Source: Vitellaria paradoxa (taxonomy: Eukaryota > Streptophyta > Magnoliopsida > Ericales > Sapotaceae). Taken from it: 64,000 nt of DNA. The stretch spans positions 23,447,936 through 23,511,935 of the forward strand of contig CM034233.1 of NCBI GenBank assembly GCA_019916065.1. Reading direction: 5' to 3'. Every line of letters begins with the position of its first letter. Positions within the stretch are counted from its first letter, which is position 1. The position numbers were made by a program, and so were the translations under genes. Shown here one piece after another: positions 23,201-33,266 of this stretch. The notes beneath the pieces were generated by a model. It was not told the origin of the DNA, made no database searches, and worked only from the letters and a program-made list of their open reading frames with translations.

Positions 23201-26200
23201 TGGGCTCCATTTTCTGAAGGAATTCTTGATTAATATTCTTTTTGGCTAACCACAGCAGCCTCTAACATTCCAACTTAGAATTTTAGGCTTCATTTAAAAC
23301 AGATGGATAAGGAGTTACCAGATTTTCTTCATCCATAAATCTGATTTTGCCCTTTTCTATCATATGAAATTGAACACTGTAGGTTCTTTAGCTCCCTTGA
23401 ACCTCTTCTAGAGTACCCTGTTAGTTTCTTTCCTTCCTTACTCAACTGAGTACCTCTCCTCTTCTATTGACTTAAGAAGTTCCAAAATCTTATCGTCAAA
23501 CCCCTCACTTGAAATCCCCAAAATCTTCTTAAAAGATTTCATACGATTAATTACCCATTTTGAAATTTTACCCTGATCTGATCCACAATCCCCAAGCAAC
23601 ATTATTTCACTAGTCAAATTCCAGTCTTTCGGTCCATAAGAAGTCAGGGGTAAACAATCAATGACTTCATTTGGCTCACTATCAAGAACATCCATGAGAG
23701 AATTCTCGAACATAGAGTCAGATTTAGTTCCAAGACTACATTCAGATTGACAGTCAAAGCCAAATCCATCGTCAGACTCATAAATCTTCTTATCTCCACT
23801 CATGATATCTCCCAATGTCTGGTCTTCCCTGAAAGATACATCAATGGCCGAAAGGTTGCTGGGGTTATTGACTAAAAATCTCTAATTAATTGCTCCCCCT
23901 CTGGAAGCAGAGAAATCCTTAATTTCCTCATCCTTATTCAGCATTAAATTTGTTGTCTCTTTGTCAGCTGCAACATTAATAACCTGATCGTTCTTAGTCT
24001 CCACATCCGAGGAATCATTCAAAGAATTTAGTATTTCAAATCTATTAAATGAAGGCTGGCCCTCATTAATAGAAATTTGAATTGTGGCCTTTCATATAAG
24101 CTTCATTTTTATCACCCACCTTAATCCATCGAACCTTCCCATTTTTCGGTTGTAATTATTGCTTCTCTTCTGATTCCCATACCTATTACATTTTTTGACT
24201 CCTTGGCTTCCAAATGCAGGAACTTTCACCGAGAGTGTGGCAACATCACGCGCCACCCCCTTCCTCATCTTCGATGGCCGGCAACCACCAAGTAAAGACT
24301 CTTGATTAGAGATCCAATCAACCCATGGACTGCGATCAACCCAAATAGGGCAATCATACATGGTGCTTCCAACTTTAATCATAACCGAAGCTGGGACATT
24401 CCTTCCATGCCCCTTAATTCTCAATTTAACCCACTTCAGATGAGATTGCATTATAGTTTCTTCAGCTATTTCCAATTAACTTCCGCAATAGTCTCCTACT
24501 CTTTCAAAAATTCCTTTGTCCTATAGGAATACGGGCAAGCCTATCACTCGGATCCAACTGGATTTTTGACTCCAACCTCTTCTGTTGCAACAGCTCCAAC
24601 TATGCCATCTATCCAAAGATAATGGATTTCCATTTAATAGATGTTTACCAATTTTCTCCTCTGCCAACTCTCTGGATGGAAATATAAACAGGAATGTGTT
24701 TGAATCAGTTTCTTTAATTTCCACTCCTCCTGGAATTTTCCAACGTCGGTCAACCCATCTTTGTACTATTGCATGATCTTCATTTCCATGCTTTAAGCCA
24801 CCTATGCTGCCAACTAAAACATCTAGACATTTGGAAACTTCTCTCCACTGCATCCACAAAATTAACTAACACATATTTCTCCTTGCCATCAATGTATGAA
24901 CTTCTTATATCAGAAAACTTACATTTAGGAAGGCGTGCTTCTTGCAGATATGTTTTTTGTAGTTATACTATTTCTGTTTTCCTCCTACTCCAATCTCTCA
25001 GTGAAAAATCTTCCTCCATCCTCAGAGGGAGAATTCTTTTACATGTAGGATGCATTATGGACTGACCTGCTTTCTCCCTCAAAACAAAATTTGACAGTAA
25101 GTCTGTGAAGAAAGACCATCCTTGCCCAGCAGCTATCTCAGGAATACACACCTATCTTCTACCATATGGAGCAAACAGAAGAAACTCCATCTTTCTAACA
25201 GTGTTGACCTTGATTCTGGAACAAATCAAAGTTCTAAGGCCACCCCGAAAGCATCCCAATTGCTAAAAATCACCAAACGTCCTTCTCTCTTTCCAGCACA
25301 TTTTTTGCAGCCATTGAAGTTCTTCTTCATAAAGAACTAATACCTTAACGTAACCCCTTCATCTTTCAATCAGCCTTATTCCTCCATTTCCTATACTATC
25401 ATCTTCTAGATCAATCGTGACTTCTTCCGTATGAAAGGATCGTCTCAGTGTCCTATTGAAAGAGTGTTTACCTTCTAATCTCATTCTCTCCATCACTCTT
25501 GTTTTCCTATATTGGTGCACGATAGCAAGGAATTCCTATCATGCGCTAAGAGCATTTTCCTTAGACAGCTTCCGCCAAGGTGTAACTACCTATTTTTGAG
25601 TCATTTTTCCACCACCCAATATTTTGTTAACATATTTTTCCTATATTGGCCTAATATTCCTAATAATCATGGAATTTGAGGACATCACCTTTTTAAAACA
25701 TTAATGGTAGACAATGTTGTCCTCATCATATTATAAGATCCATCAATTTCCCCAAATAAAGGAAACTCGCGGACTAGTTGTACCTACTGCTTCCTTTTTG
25801 CGGTCAATATCATAGTATTCATTCATGGGAATGGGAATAAAAAACAAGAGATACTTTAACTTGACCAGAATTCCCCCCCCCCCCGCCCCGGGGGGGGGGC
25901 GTCTCTCAAAAGTTACGATCTCTGTCAAACTTTCACAGCCAGCTAAGGGGTTGCTTTCCTGCAACTGATACATGCCATTATCTGCTTCATCTTCTACATT
26001 GCATTTCTCTTTGCAATCTCTCTCCACTACAAGACACCCTCACCACCACTAAACTCTTCATTTATTTCTAAACAAGCGAAAACAAGACAATAAGAAGAAG
26101 CAAATAAGTATTAAAAGAAACAGAAACAACAAGCAGGAAATGGGACCTCCATCTCTGCCATTCACTACCTATGTCAATAGAGACAACCAGAACAGGATTT

Positions 26201-29200
26201 TCATTAGACTAAAGAGATGGCTTTTTGATAAAGAAAGGATTCTTATTTTGGCTTTCCTTAATTGAGTTGATCTTAATTGTTATGCTTATTGAAAACAACA
26301 CCAGCATCAATACATCATTAATAGTGATGACATGAAACAATAAAAAATGCAGGGGTCATAGAAGGGGGGCATGTAAAGGAGGCAGATTATTTGAGTCCTT
26401 ACCTTGCTATCCCCTTTCACACTTCCATTATTAGCTTTCCAATCAGCATCCTAGTAGCACCATGACAGTCAGAAATGATGAAACACATTTATATCCAAGT
26501 TCCAAAAGTACATCATATTATAGGGAATATTCACAATTTTTCCAACTTCAAACTTATTCCATAAAACATTATTCTAGTGTACTCTTAAATTTAAAACTTT
26601 TAGTAATTTAATTTTAATAAATAATTACATAATACAAACACAAATTTTCAACACCAATGATACATTAAATAAGGCTATAATAATCCATAAAGGGGAAAGC
26701 ACACAAACCAATTTTGCTTCAACTTCAGCCAATTCTTCAGCTTCCCTAGAGGGTGAAACAGCAACAGAGTTTTAATGGAAGAATAAAAACTAAAACCAGT
26801 GGCTACACAAATGATATTGAATCCAAAAGGACAACGAATAATCAGTTACCCTTCTCCTTCAAATACGTCCCACAAAGACCAAAGCCCAAACCCAAAAAAC
26901 AGCATTGTCGTTATATGATGTGTCCATTTACGAGAGATCTGCAAGGTTTGCAGTTGCAGGACATGGTATAAAAAGATTACAGGAAAAAAGGAACAAAAAA
27001 TTAAAACAATAGGGCATTAGCATTAACTTATTTGATAGTTGCCTTCTACAATAGAAACCAGACATTATCATACAAAGATTCAGAACCTAAGAAGCATTGA
27101 CATGGACACTGGGATATGGAGATGAGACAAGCACGGATATTGCGATTTTGAAAAAATGAGATTGGTTGGGATTTGAGGGGTTTTTATATATTTTTATTAG
27201 TTATATATGTGAATATAACATCCATAAGAAAAATAATTCAATACATAATAAAAATATAAAACATTACAAAATATGAAATATAAAAAGATTTTATGATTCT
27301 AAGCATTTTGGGTGCTCAATTGTAGGCTCATCTTAATCATATATTTGATGGAAAAAATTAAAATAAATAGATACACCACATAGCATAAATGTTTCATTGT
27401 GCCAAGGAGTATTGTGTCTTGCATACATGTCAATGCAGATACAACACCCATTTTAAAATGTCTATGCTTCATATTTCCGAACACCAACCATACAGGTAAA
27501 CAATAAATAAAGCTGACTTTTAGTTATTTTATTAGTTCTGACAATAGGTTTCTACAGATCCAATATGAAGATCAAATGTTTACGGCCCTTCATAAATTCA
27601 AATATTATCCCACATTCCTAAATGTCTCAAGAGCCTATACCTTTGAATTCATCCCAAAGTGCAAACTATACCATAACTAGCAATGGATAGGTCTATAGAT
27701 CAATGAATCAGGTCGAGTTCGTATTATCCAAAATAAACCAGCCCATAAACCCAACTCTATTCAAGGTTTTCAGGCAAGTTGAATGCAGTTAAATGTTTGA
27801 GAATCTTCAAAATAAATAATCAGGTTAAAGACAATTCTTTGGTTCAACACCCCAAGTAAACAAATGCAACTCTGATTTGCCAAATCGCACCTTAATCATT
27901 CAAATACAAAATTTTCATTTATTCACTCTCTTCCCAAATCTTTGCCTTCCGTTTAAGTATGCAATAGTCGAGACCATGGATAGCTCAAGTGGTTAGAGCT
28001 CATCCCACCCACAGGGTTGGTTGTGGGTTCGAGTCTCATGAGGTGAGAGTAAAGCTTTGGTTTATCAATTGTAATGTAATGTGTTGAATGTTGAATGTTC
28101 TTCTCCCCCCCCCCCCCCCCCCCCCCCAAAACCAAAAAAAAAAAAAAATTGTATACAACAGTCTTCACTGAAGAACTTACCAGTAAGTTTATCCTTCATG
28201 ATAACTTCTCTCTCATGTTCAATTTGTAAATCAATACAGACAGACAGAAAGGAAGGTTTTCAACCGGTATTTTTCATAAAAATAAAAAGAAGACAATGCT
28301 ATATTTTTATTCATGATCATTTGTATATAAAGCCACTTTCAAATCATTGTGACAATCATCATAATTATTGCAAAAATAGTGAAAAAGGGCATTTTCCCTT
28401 CCACTAAAAAATAAGCCATTTGAGGCCAACTACAATTAAAGAAAAAAGATGGTTGTGATGCTCAGGACAAAGTTCGACATAATTTGATGAGCTCAATGGA
28501 TAAATTATGATATCAACAACAAAAACTTTCTGCAATTTCTCAGCATCATGGTACCATATAAAAAGGTGAATCCAAGATAATGTCAATAATAACACAAGAT
28601 AGAATTCTCGAATCCAAATTCAGGACTTTGTAGGCTTCTTATTCTACATGAACTTTTCATATAAGAGATTGGGACACTACTGATTCAAGAGAATAGATAG
28701 GCTGCCAAAAGAATGAAATGATAGAATTATTAAGGCCACGAAAAATGTTATTTGAGGAATAGAACAAGTTTTTGAAAAGACAAACAGATTAAGTAATTTG
28801 ATCAAAAAGGACCAATGACATCTCACAACAAGCTCCAGCATACACCAATGACCAATCTGGCAGCAAATTTTGAACCAGGGAACTAGTCCTATGTGTCAAT
28901 CAAAGAATTTCCAGAAATTTTAAGTTGGGACTAGGATACTCACATCATCTAACAAGATATGTAGGATACTCCAATGAAATGGGAACATATAAAAAAGAGG
29001 TATTTATTAAAAGAGGAATGCATTAAAGGGTAATACCATATCAAAGTCATGCAATACATTTCAATATCCTAGCAGCATGGATCCTATTTGAGCAAACAAA
29101 ATTCATGTGGCTCTTACCATGTTTGGAGCAACCCAGCCAACAGCCGCAGAAAGAATAGTCATGACCTACAGATCAGAAATCAGTAAATATTATCCCTACT

Positions 29201-31665
29201 TGTATAGCATCAAAAACTGAGGATAACATCAACAACCAAATAAATTTAGATAAGGAAGTTGCAAGAAAACACTTACAATCAAAGCTGTCAGGCATCCTGA
29301 CAGAATGAGTCTCCTAGGATGGCGCATTGCCAATATCTAAAAAAAAGCATCATAATGATGTTAGATAAACATGGAAAGAAATTTAGAGAAGGTCAATGCC
29401 TAAAATATAACAATATCACATATATATAAAGTATGCAGTGCTCTGGCATGCTATAACTTTTCTCGTCACTTAATATATTATGAAAACGTATAAAAAACCA
29501 AAACCAAACCAAGCATTTTCCCACTAGGTGGGGATATTATGAAAACGTATAAATTACGCAAATAAGGCTGGTAGTGGATCTTTTTATTTGACAACCCAAG
29601 AGCCAGTCAAATTCCAGGAATCTGTTCAGAATTGAAGATGCTTCTTGTTAAGCAATCTATGATGGGATTATAATATTAAAGAAAAACAGCGAAGTTTTAT
29701 TTATTTATTTATTTATAATGCATAAATTTGTGGTATAAATTTAGGTAGAAGCTGTAAAGTGCATAGAGAAGAGAGAATTTTTAAGTGGTGCAAGCCTAGG
29801 CAGAATGATTCTTTTCATTTAGACCAATAACAGATTATTTTTATTGTGAAGAAAAACTCCACAAACCCACCCTTAACTGACATTAATGACAATCATATCC
29901 TCCCACAAGTACATGTTAGCTTCCTAGGTATTAATTTGCGTCTTACTCTAACTGGAAAAATGTAAAATACCCTCCCATTTCCTCTACGAATGGGTCCGCT
30001 AGGATGGATGACCCAAAGTTAAAGCTGTTCCAAGCATATTTCTTCAATTCTGAGTCCCAAATAAAGAAAATAATCACAAGCCATGTTCCACAAAAAGCCC
30101 ATTTAGTGGCAAAGTACACTTGACAAGGCCTATTACCACAAAGCATCTTATTGGTTCAATGAGAACATATTTTAATAGTATACAAAGGAGAAACAAAGTC
30201 AATAAAACAAGCTGAAGCAAATTTCATTCACAATACAAAAGTTTCCCAGATATTTCAGCTTATGGTACACCACCTACTAAGGTACGTGAGTAGAACTCTG
30301 TAGAGAGATAGAAAGGGTAAGGGAAATTGCCATCGATTATTAAAGTGTAAATAATAATAAAAAAAAAAATTATCAAAACTCTAGCAGAAAATCCGATTTA
30401 GTCAGCTGGGCAATTTATTTTTTCATCCAATTAAGAACATTAAGAAAGAAAAGATGAACCTATTCCAACATGAAAACAAACTAATAGCACTGGAAAAATC
30501 TGAAAGAATATTATGTAATAATATAATTGATTTTTAGCACCGCAGGCCCATGGAATTTGGGAAACAAGTTCTTATTGTCCCGAAACCACAAGAAGGAAAA
30601 AATTATAAAAGCTTAAAAGCTTTGTTTTTTACAACCTGCATTCTCACAACGTAACAAACATGGGAAACCCAAAGATATTCAAAGCCATAGTAAAAGTATG
30701 AAGGAAATCCACAGTGTAAAATATGCCCAATCAATCATTTTTGAAAGAGCAAGCATCAGATTCCTACTTCATTAAGTCTGGCCCACTATAATATTGCCTC
30801 CTTAAAATATGCACATCAAGCTATGCAAGGAATAAAAATCTGCCAACTACAGCCCGCATAACTTTTTCATATACATATATTCTCTAAATGTAACTAAAAA
30901 GTTCTAACGACTTTAGTAATTTACTCTGCTTCCAAATTACTCTATTGTGACAAAAGTGGCTAGCTTAGTTGGTAAGTAGCACCTGCACCATGCCACAAGG
31001 TCAACGGGATTCAGTCACCTTCCTAATCCCACCCCTTTCCTAATAAACAATACAATTGATGCAAAAGTCAAGAAAAAATAAATCTAACTGTATTTATGAG
31101 GAAAACAATGGAGAGACAATTTTTTTTTTAAATAATAATAATGTTTCATATCGTGAAAGCGAACTTACGAATCTAACTGAACTTATAGGGAAAAACAAGC
31201 AAGGCAATCACTGGAAGAAAAAGGGTTAACAATGCATAATAGAACTTCAATCCTATCTCCGTCTGTATAAATTGAAGTATTTGAAGTTACTATTATCATC
31301 TTCCAATCACATACCAATCACAATGGCAAAAATCAAACTACAAATTAGCTAATGGACAAAAAAACAACCTGAAAAGAAATCAACAAATCTACAAAAAAAA
31401 AAAAGCCAACGTTAACTAGAGCAGCAGAAAACGAGAGATCAAAACAAACAGGATCAACTAACCGCGGCAGCGAAAAACGTCTTGTCACCGATCTCGGACA
31501 GTACAGTAAGAGCGAGCGATTTCGTGAAACCCTAATCGCCCACAAATCTCACCATCAATCAATCCAATCCAATCCGAATACAAATTAATAACAAACACAA
31601 AAATTACAGAAAAGATAAACAACAGAGAGTTCATAGCTAAGTACTTGCGAAACAGAGAGACTCAT
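17256..31665 (-). CDS. GDT1-like: GDT1-like (UPF0016) cation/proton transporter, complete, 12 exons, 230 aa
   Basis: Exons in order: 31645-31665, 31463-31531, 29277-29336, 29118-29165, 26850-26938, 26709-26745, 26403-26450, 18414-18482, 18276-18320, 18116-18177, 17428-17500, 17256-17327. All introns are GT-AG and the 693 coding bases join without a stop. The two signature motifs of the family are present: SEIGDKTFF (residues about 17-25) and GEWGDKSQL (about 157-165), each the E-x-G-D-[KR]-[TS] site that binds the cation. Hydrophobic segments surround both motifs, and a charged loop ([17 protein letters not shown]) lies between the halves, as usual. There is no transit peptide, so it matches the short plant members (PML4/PML5-like) reported in the endomembrane system rather than the plastid ones; family members move Mn2+ and/or Ca2+ in exchange for H+. 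The first exon codes only seven residues (MSLSVSQ). A full-length LINE lies in the 7.9 kb intron between 18482 and 26403. Confidence 0.95.
19664..23293 (-). pseudogene. LINE ORF2: AP-like endonuclease, reverse transcriptase, zf-RVT; broken
   Basis: ATG at 23293 begins [15 protein letters not shown]. The endonuclease has [34 protein letters not shown] and [13 protein letters not shown] (to about 22590). After an in-frame stop at 22547 the same frame continues to [88 protein letters not shown] and the catalytic box, here FAEDSIVF instead of FADD. A second stop lies at 21152, again without frame change. From 21139 the thumb continues ([39 protein letters not shown]). A frameshift near 20110 in a T-run precedes the zinc-binding end ([12 protein letters not shown]). 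Confidence 0.9.
23438..25331 (-). pseudogene. LINE ORF1 (DUF4283 / CCHC-type nucleic acid binding), broken
   Basis: A start is possible at 25331 ([10 protein letters not shown]). [14 protein letters not shown] and EKYVLVNF pieces are followed, after a frameshift near 24860, by [44 protein letters not shown] (about 24770-24590), the DUF4283 core of plant LINE ORF1. Next come [16 protein letters not shown] and [13 protein letters not shown] (about 24440-24300), the region before the zinc knuckle. The last part (23815-23438) is acidic, low-complexity and ends in [17 protein letters not shown]. These proteins bind the element RNA. Frame breaks near 25150, 24860, 24520 and 24092 rule out function. 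Confidence 0.7.
25873..25900. repeat. C12-G-C4-G10 self-complementary homopolymer tract
   Basis: The run C12 G C4 G10 C can fold as a G:C hairpin or form quadruplex/i-motif structures. It lies in the intron between the LINE and exon 7 of the GDT1-like gene. Confidence 0.9.
27970..28150 (+). mobile_element. tRNA-derived SINE in a GDT1-like intron, TSD 13 bp
   Basis: A pol III A-box-like TAGCTCAAGTGGTTAGAGC (27981-27999) and B-box-like GGTTCGAGTCTC (28027-28038) sit about 30 bases apart, as in tRNA genes. A short AT-rich body, a C23 run (28105-28127) and an A-rich tail to 28148 follow. Flanks GTATGCAATAGTC (27957-27969) and GTATACAACAGTC (28151-28163) form a 13-bp target duplication with two mismatches. 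It is antisense to the host gene. Confidence 0.85.
30958..31054 (+). mobile_element. Second, diverged tRNA-like SINE fragment in GDT1-like intron 2
   Basis: TAGCTTAGTTGGTAAGTAGC (30961-30980) resembles an A box, and GGGATTCAGTC (31006-31016) a decayed B box. Flanks ATTGTGACAAAAGT (30944-30957) and ATTGATGCAAAAGT (31055-31068) agree at 11 of 14 positions and could be the target duplication. The tail is short and not clearly poly-A. Confidence 0.5.
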
Positions 31666-31832
31666 GATTTGGACAGGGAAAAATTCTGGAGTTTGGTAGA
31701 GAGATATCGGAGAAGGGGCCCGTCAGTCAGAGGTTATGGATGCACGCAGCGCAGGGGAGTTCCTCTGACTCTGGGCCGATCAGCGGGAGGAATAACTGGT
31801 TCAAAGGGAGGAGAGGATGTAGACAAAATAGC

Positions 31833-31839
31833 TTAAATA
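31833..31839 (-). promoter_or_regulatory. Possible TATA box of the GDT1-like gene
   Basis: TATTTAA on the minus strand (within CTCTTATTTAAGC), about 170 bases before the ATG at 31665. Position and composition are suitable, but the AT-rich background makes chance matches common. Confidence 0.25.
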
Positions 31840-32953
31840 AGAGAATCGGACTTTAGTTTGGTAGGAATCAAAAAATATCCGGACTGTCATTTTTTAATGG
31901 ACTTAACACTTATTTTCACTCAGCATTTATACCTTCCAAATATTTAAAAATTATACTTATCTCCATTCTCTTAACTTAACTGTTAAAATTTAACCAAAAA
32001 AAAATGTCAAAATTTTAAAATCTTTCGAAAAGTAATTCATTTTTGGTTATTTGAAGTAAAAGGTTTTCTTGGAAAATATTTTTCTCACTTTTTAATTTAC
32101 CAAATAATAGAAAATAAATAAAAATATTTTACGTCAAAAATAAATAAATTCTAAAATACAAAGAGTTTAAATATAATAAAAACTATTATATATAACAGTT
32201 TTGTTATTAAAATTTAAAAATAGCTTGGTTAGTTAAAAAGAAAAAAAAAATAGAAGACGCATGCAAAGGTTTATTTTGAATACAATAGATTCAATATGCG
32301 AGTTAAGGTTACATTCTTTTACCGTGGTTACATCTCGTAAGAGTAACACAAAACATACTAATTAACAACTATGAACTTATTTTACTTGAAGAAGAGGTTA
32401 TTAACAATTTCACCGCAATAGGCACAATTTGCAAATATCAATCTCAATCGCATATATACATACATATAAATTTTAATGTATATCCACCAAATAACTAATC
32501 AAAATTATGCAATCGCGACAATCATAATATGCATAATATTTCTTTTTTTTTGTAATGGTCAGATTTAAATCAAAAAGAAAAAAATAATAACGACATCAGT
32601 TTGATAACAACGAAATTGAAGACCATAAAAATGTGTAATTATGTCTGTACCATTAAATTTTAATCTAACGATCCCAATGATCTGCTATGCTATACTGAGT
32701 AAGCAATGATAGCTCCCAAATCCATTTAGATCCATCCAAAAGGATTAGAAGAAAAGATAAAATAAGAAAACAATCACTGTCTTTAATCCTCATTTGGAAC
32801 TATCACAAGCTCTAAACAAATACGACAAGCAAAAGAGTCAAACTTTGATCGAGAAAAATATATATATATATAATATATAATAAAAGTTTGATCCGCAAAT
32901 CTAATCTACCACGATTGACCTTTAATATATATGATGTAAACAACATAACCTCG

Positions 32954-33135
32954 ATTAGTTTGCTAGCTAACATCCAGAACATAAGACAACTAACAACTCA
33001 AGTAGAGGAAGTTACTCCAAAAGAATCAAAATGGACTCCAATAGAGATTAGTTTGCTAACATTCAGAATAGAAGACAACTAACAACCCAAGTAGAGCAAG
33101 TTACTCTAAAAGAATCAAAACGGACTCCAATAGAA
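32954..33135. repeat. Tandem duplication (93 + 89 bp) just 3' of ADCS
   Basis: Copy 1 (32954-33046) and copy 2 (33047-33135) both run from ATTAGTTTGCTA to GACTCCAATAGA and differ at about ten positions, including a 4-base deletion (TAGC) in copy 2. It starts about 130 bases beyond the ADCS stop codon, so it may lie in the 3' UTR. Confidence 0.9.
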
Positions 33136-33266
33136 AAACAAATGCATCAGTCTCACTGATGAAATAAATTTCGATCAGCACAATGCATAAAGAGCAAACC
33201 ACAGAACTTGCGTGTTGCATTATTTGATCTTGTAGAGAGAGAAAATTAGTGATCCAGCAGCCTCTA

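Larger units (their letters stand above)
19527..25609 (-). mobile_element. Full-length L1-type LINE in a GDT1-like intron, 16-bp TSD
   Basis: The minus-strand element ends in poly-A (seen as T-runs at 19527-19544). It is flanked by CACCACCCAGTATTTT (19511-19526) and CACCACCCAATATTTT (25610-25625), a 16-bp target duplication with one mismatch. The interior has ORF1 (DUF4283-like), then ORF2 with endonuclease, reverse transcriptase and a zinc-binding end. It shares transcription orientation with the host gene. Several stops and frameshifts make it inactive, but the intact ends show that a complete copy inserted. Confidence 0.92.
31666..33266. other. Intergenic region: GDT1-like promoter side and ADCS 3' flank
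   Basis: Both neighbours are on the minus strand, so this holds the GDT1-like promoter and the ADCS 3' UTR. It is very AT-rich. No ORF looks real. A 90-bp tandem duplication (32954-33135) is the only clear structure, plus short (AT)n at 32863-32880. Confidence 0.7.

Noticed and set aside
25743..26027. Minus-strand 94-aa frame starting [10 protein letters not shown]
   Set aside because: It runs through the C/G homopolymer tract, does not fit the phase of the GDT1-like gene and has no recognisable domain.
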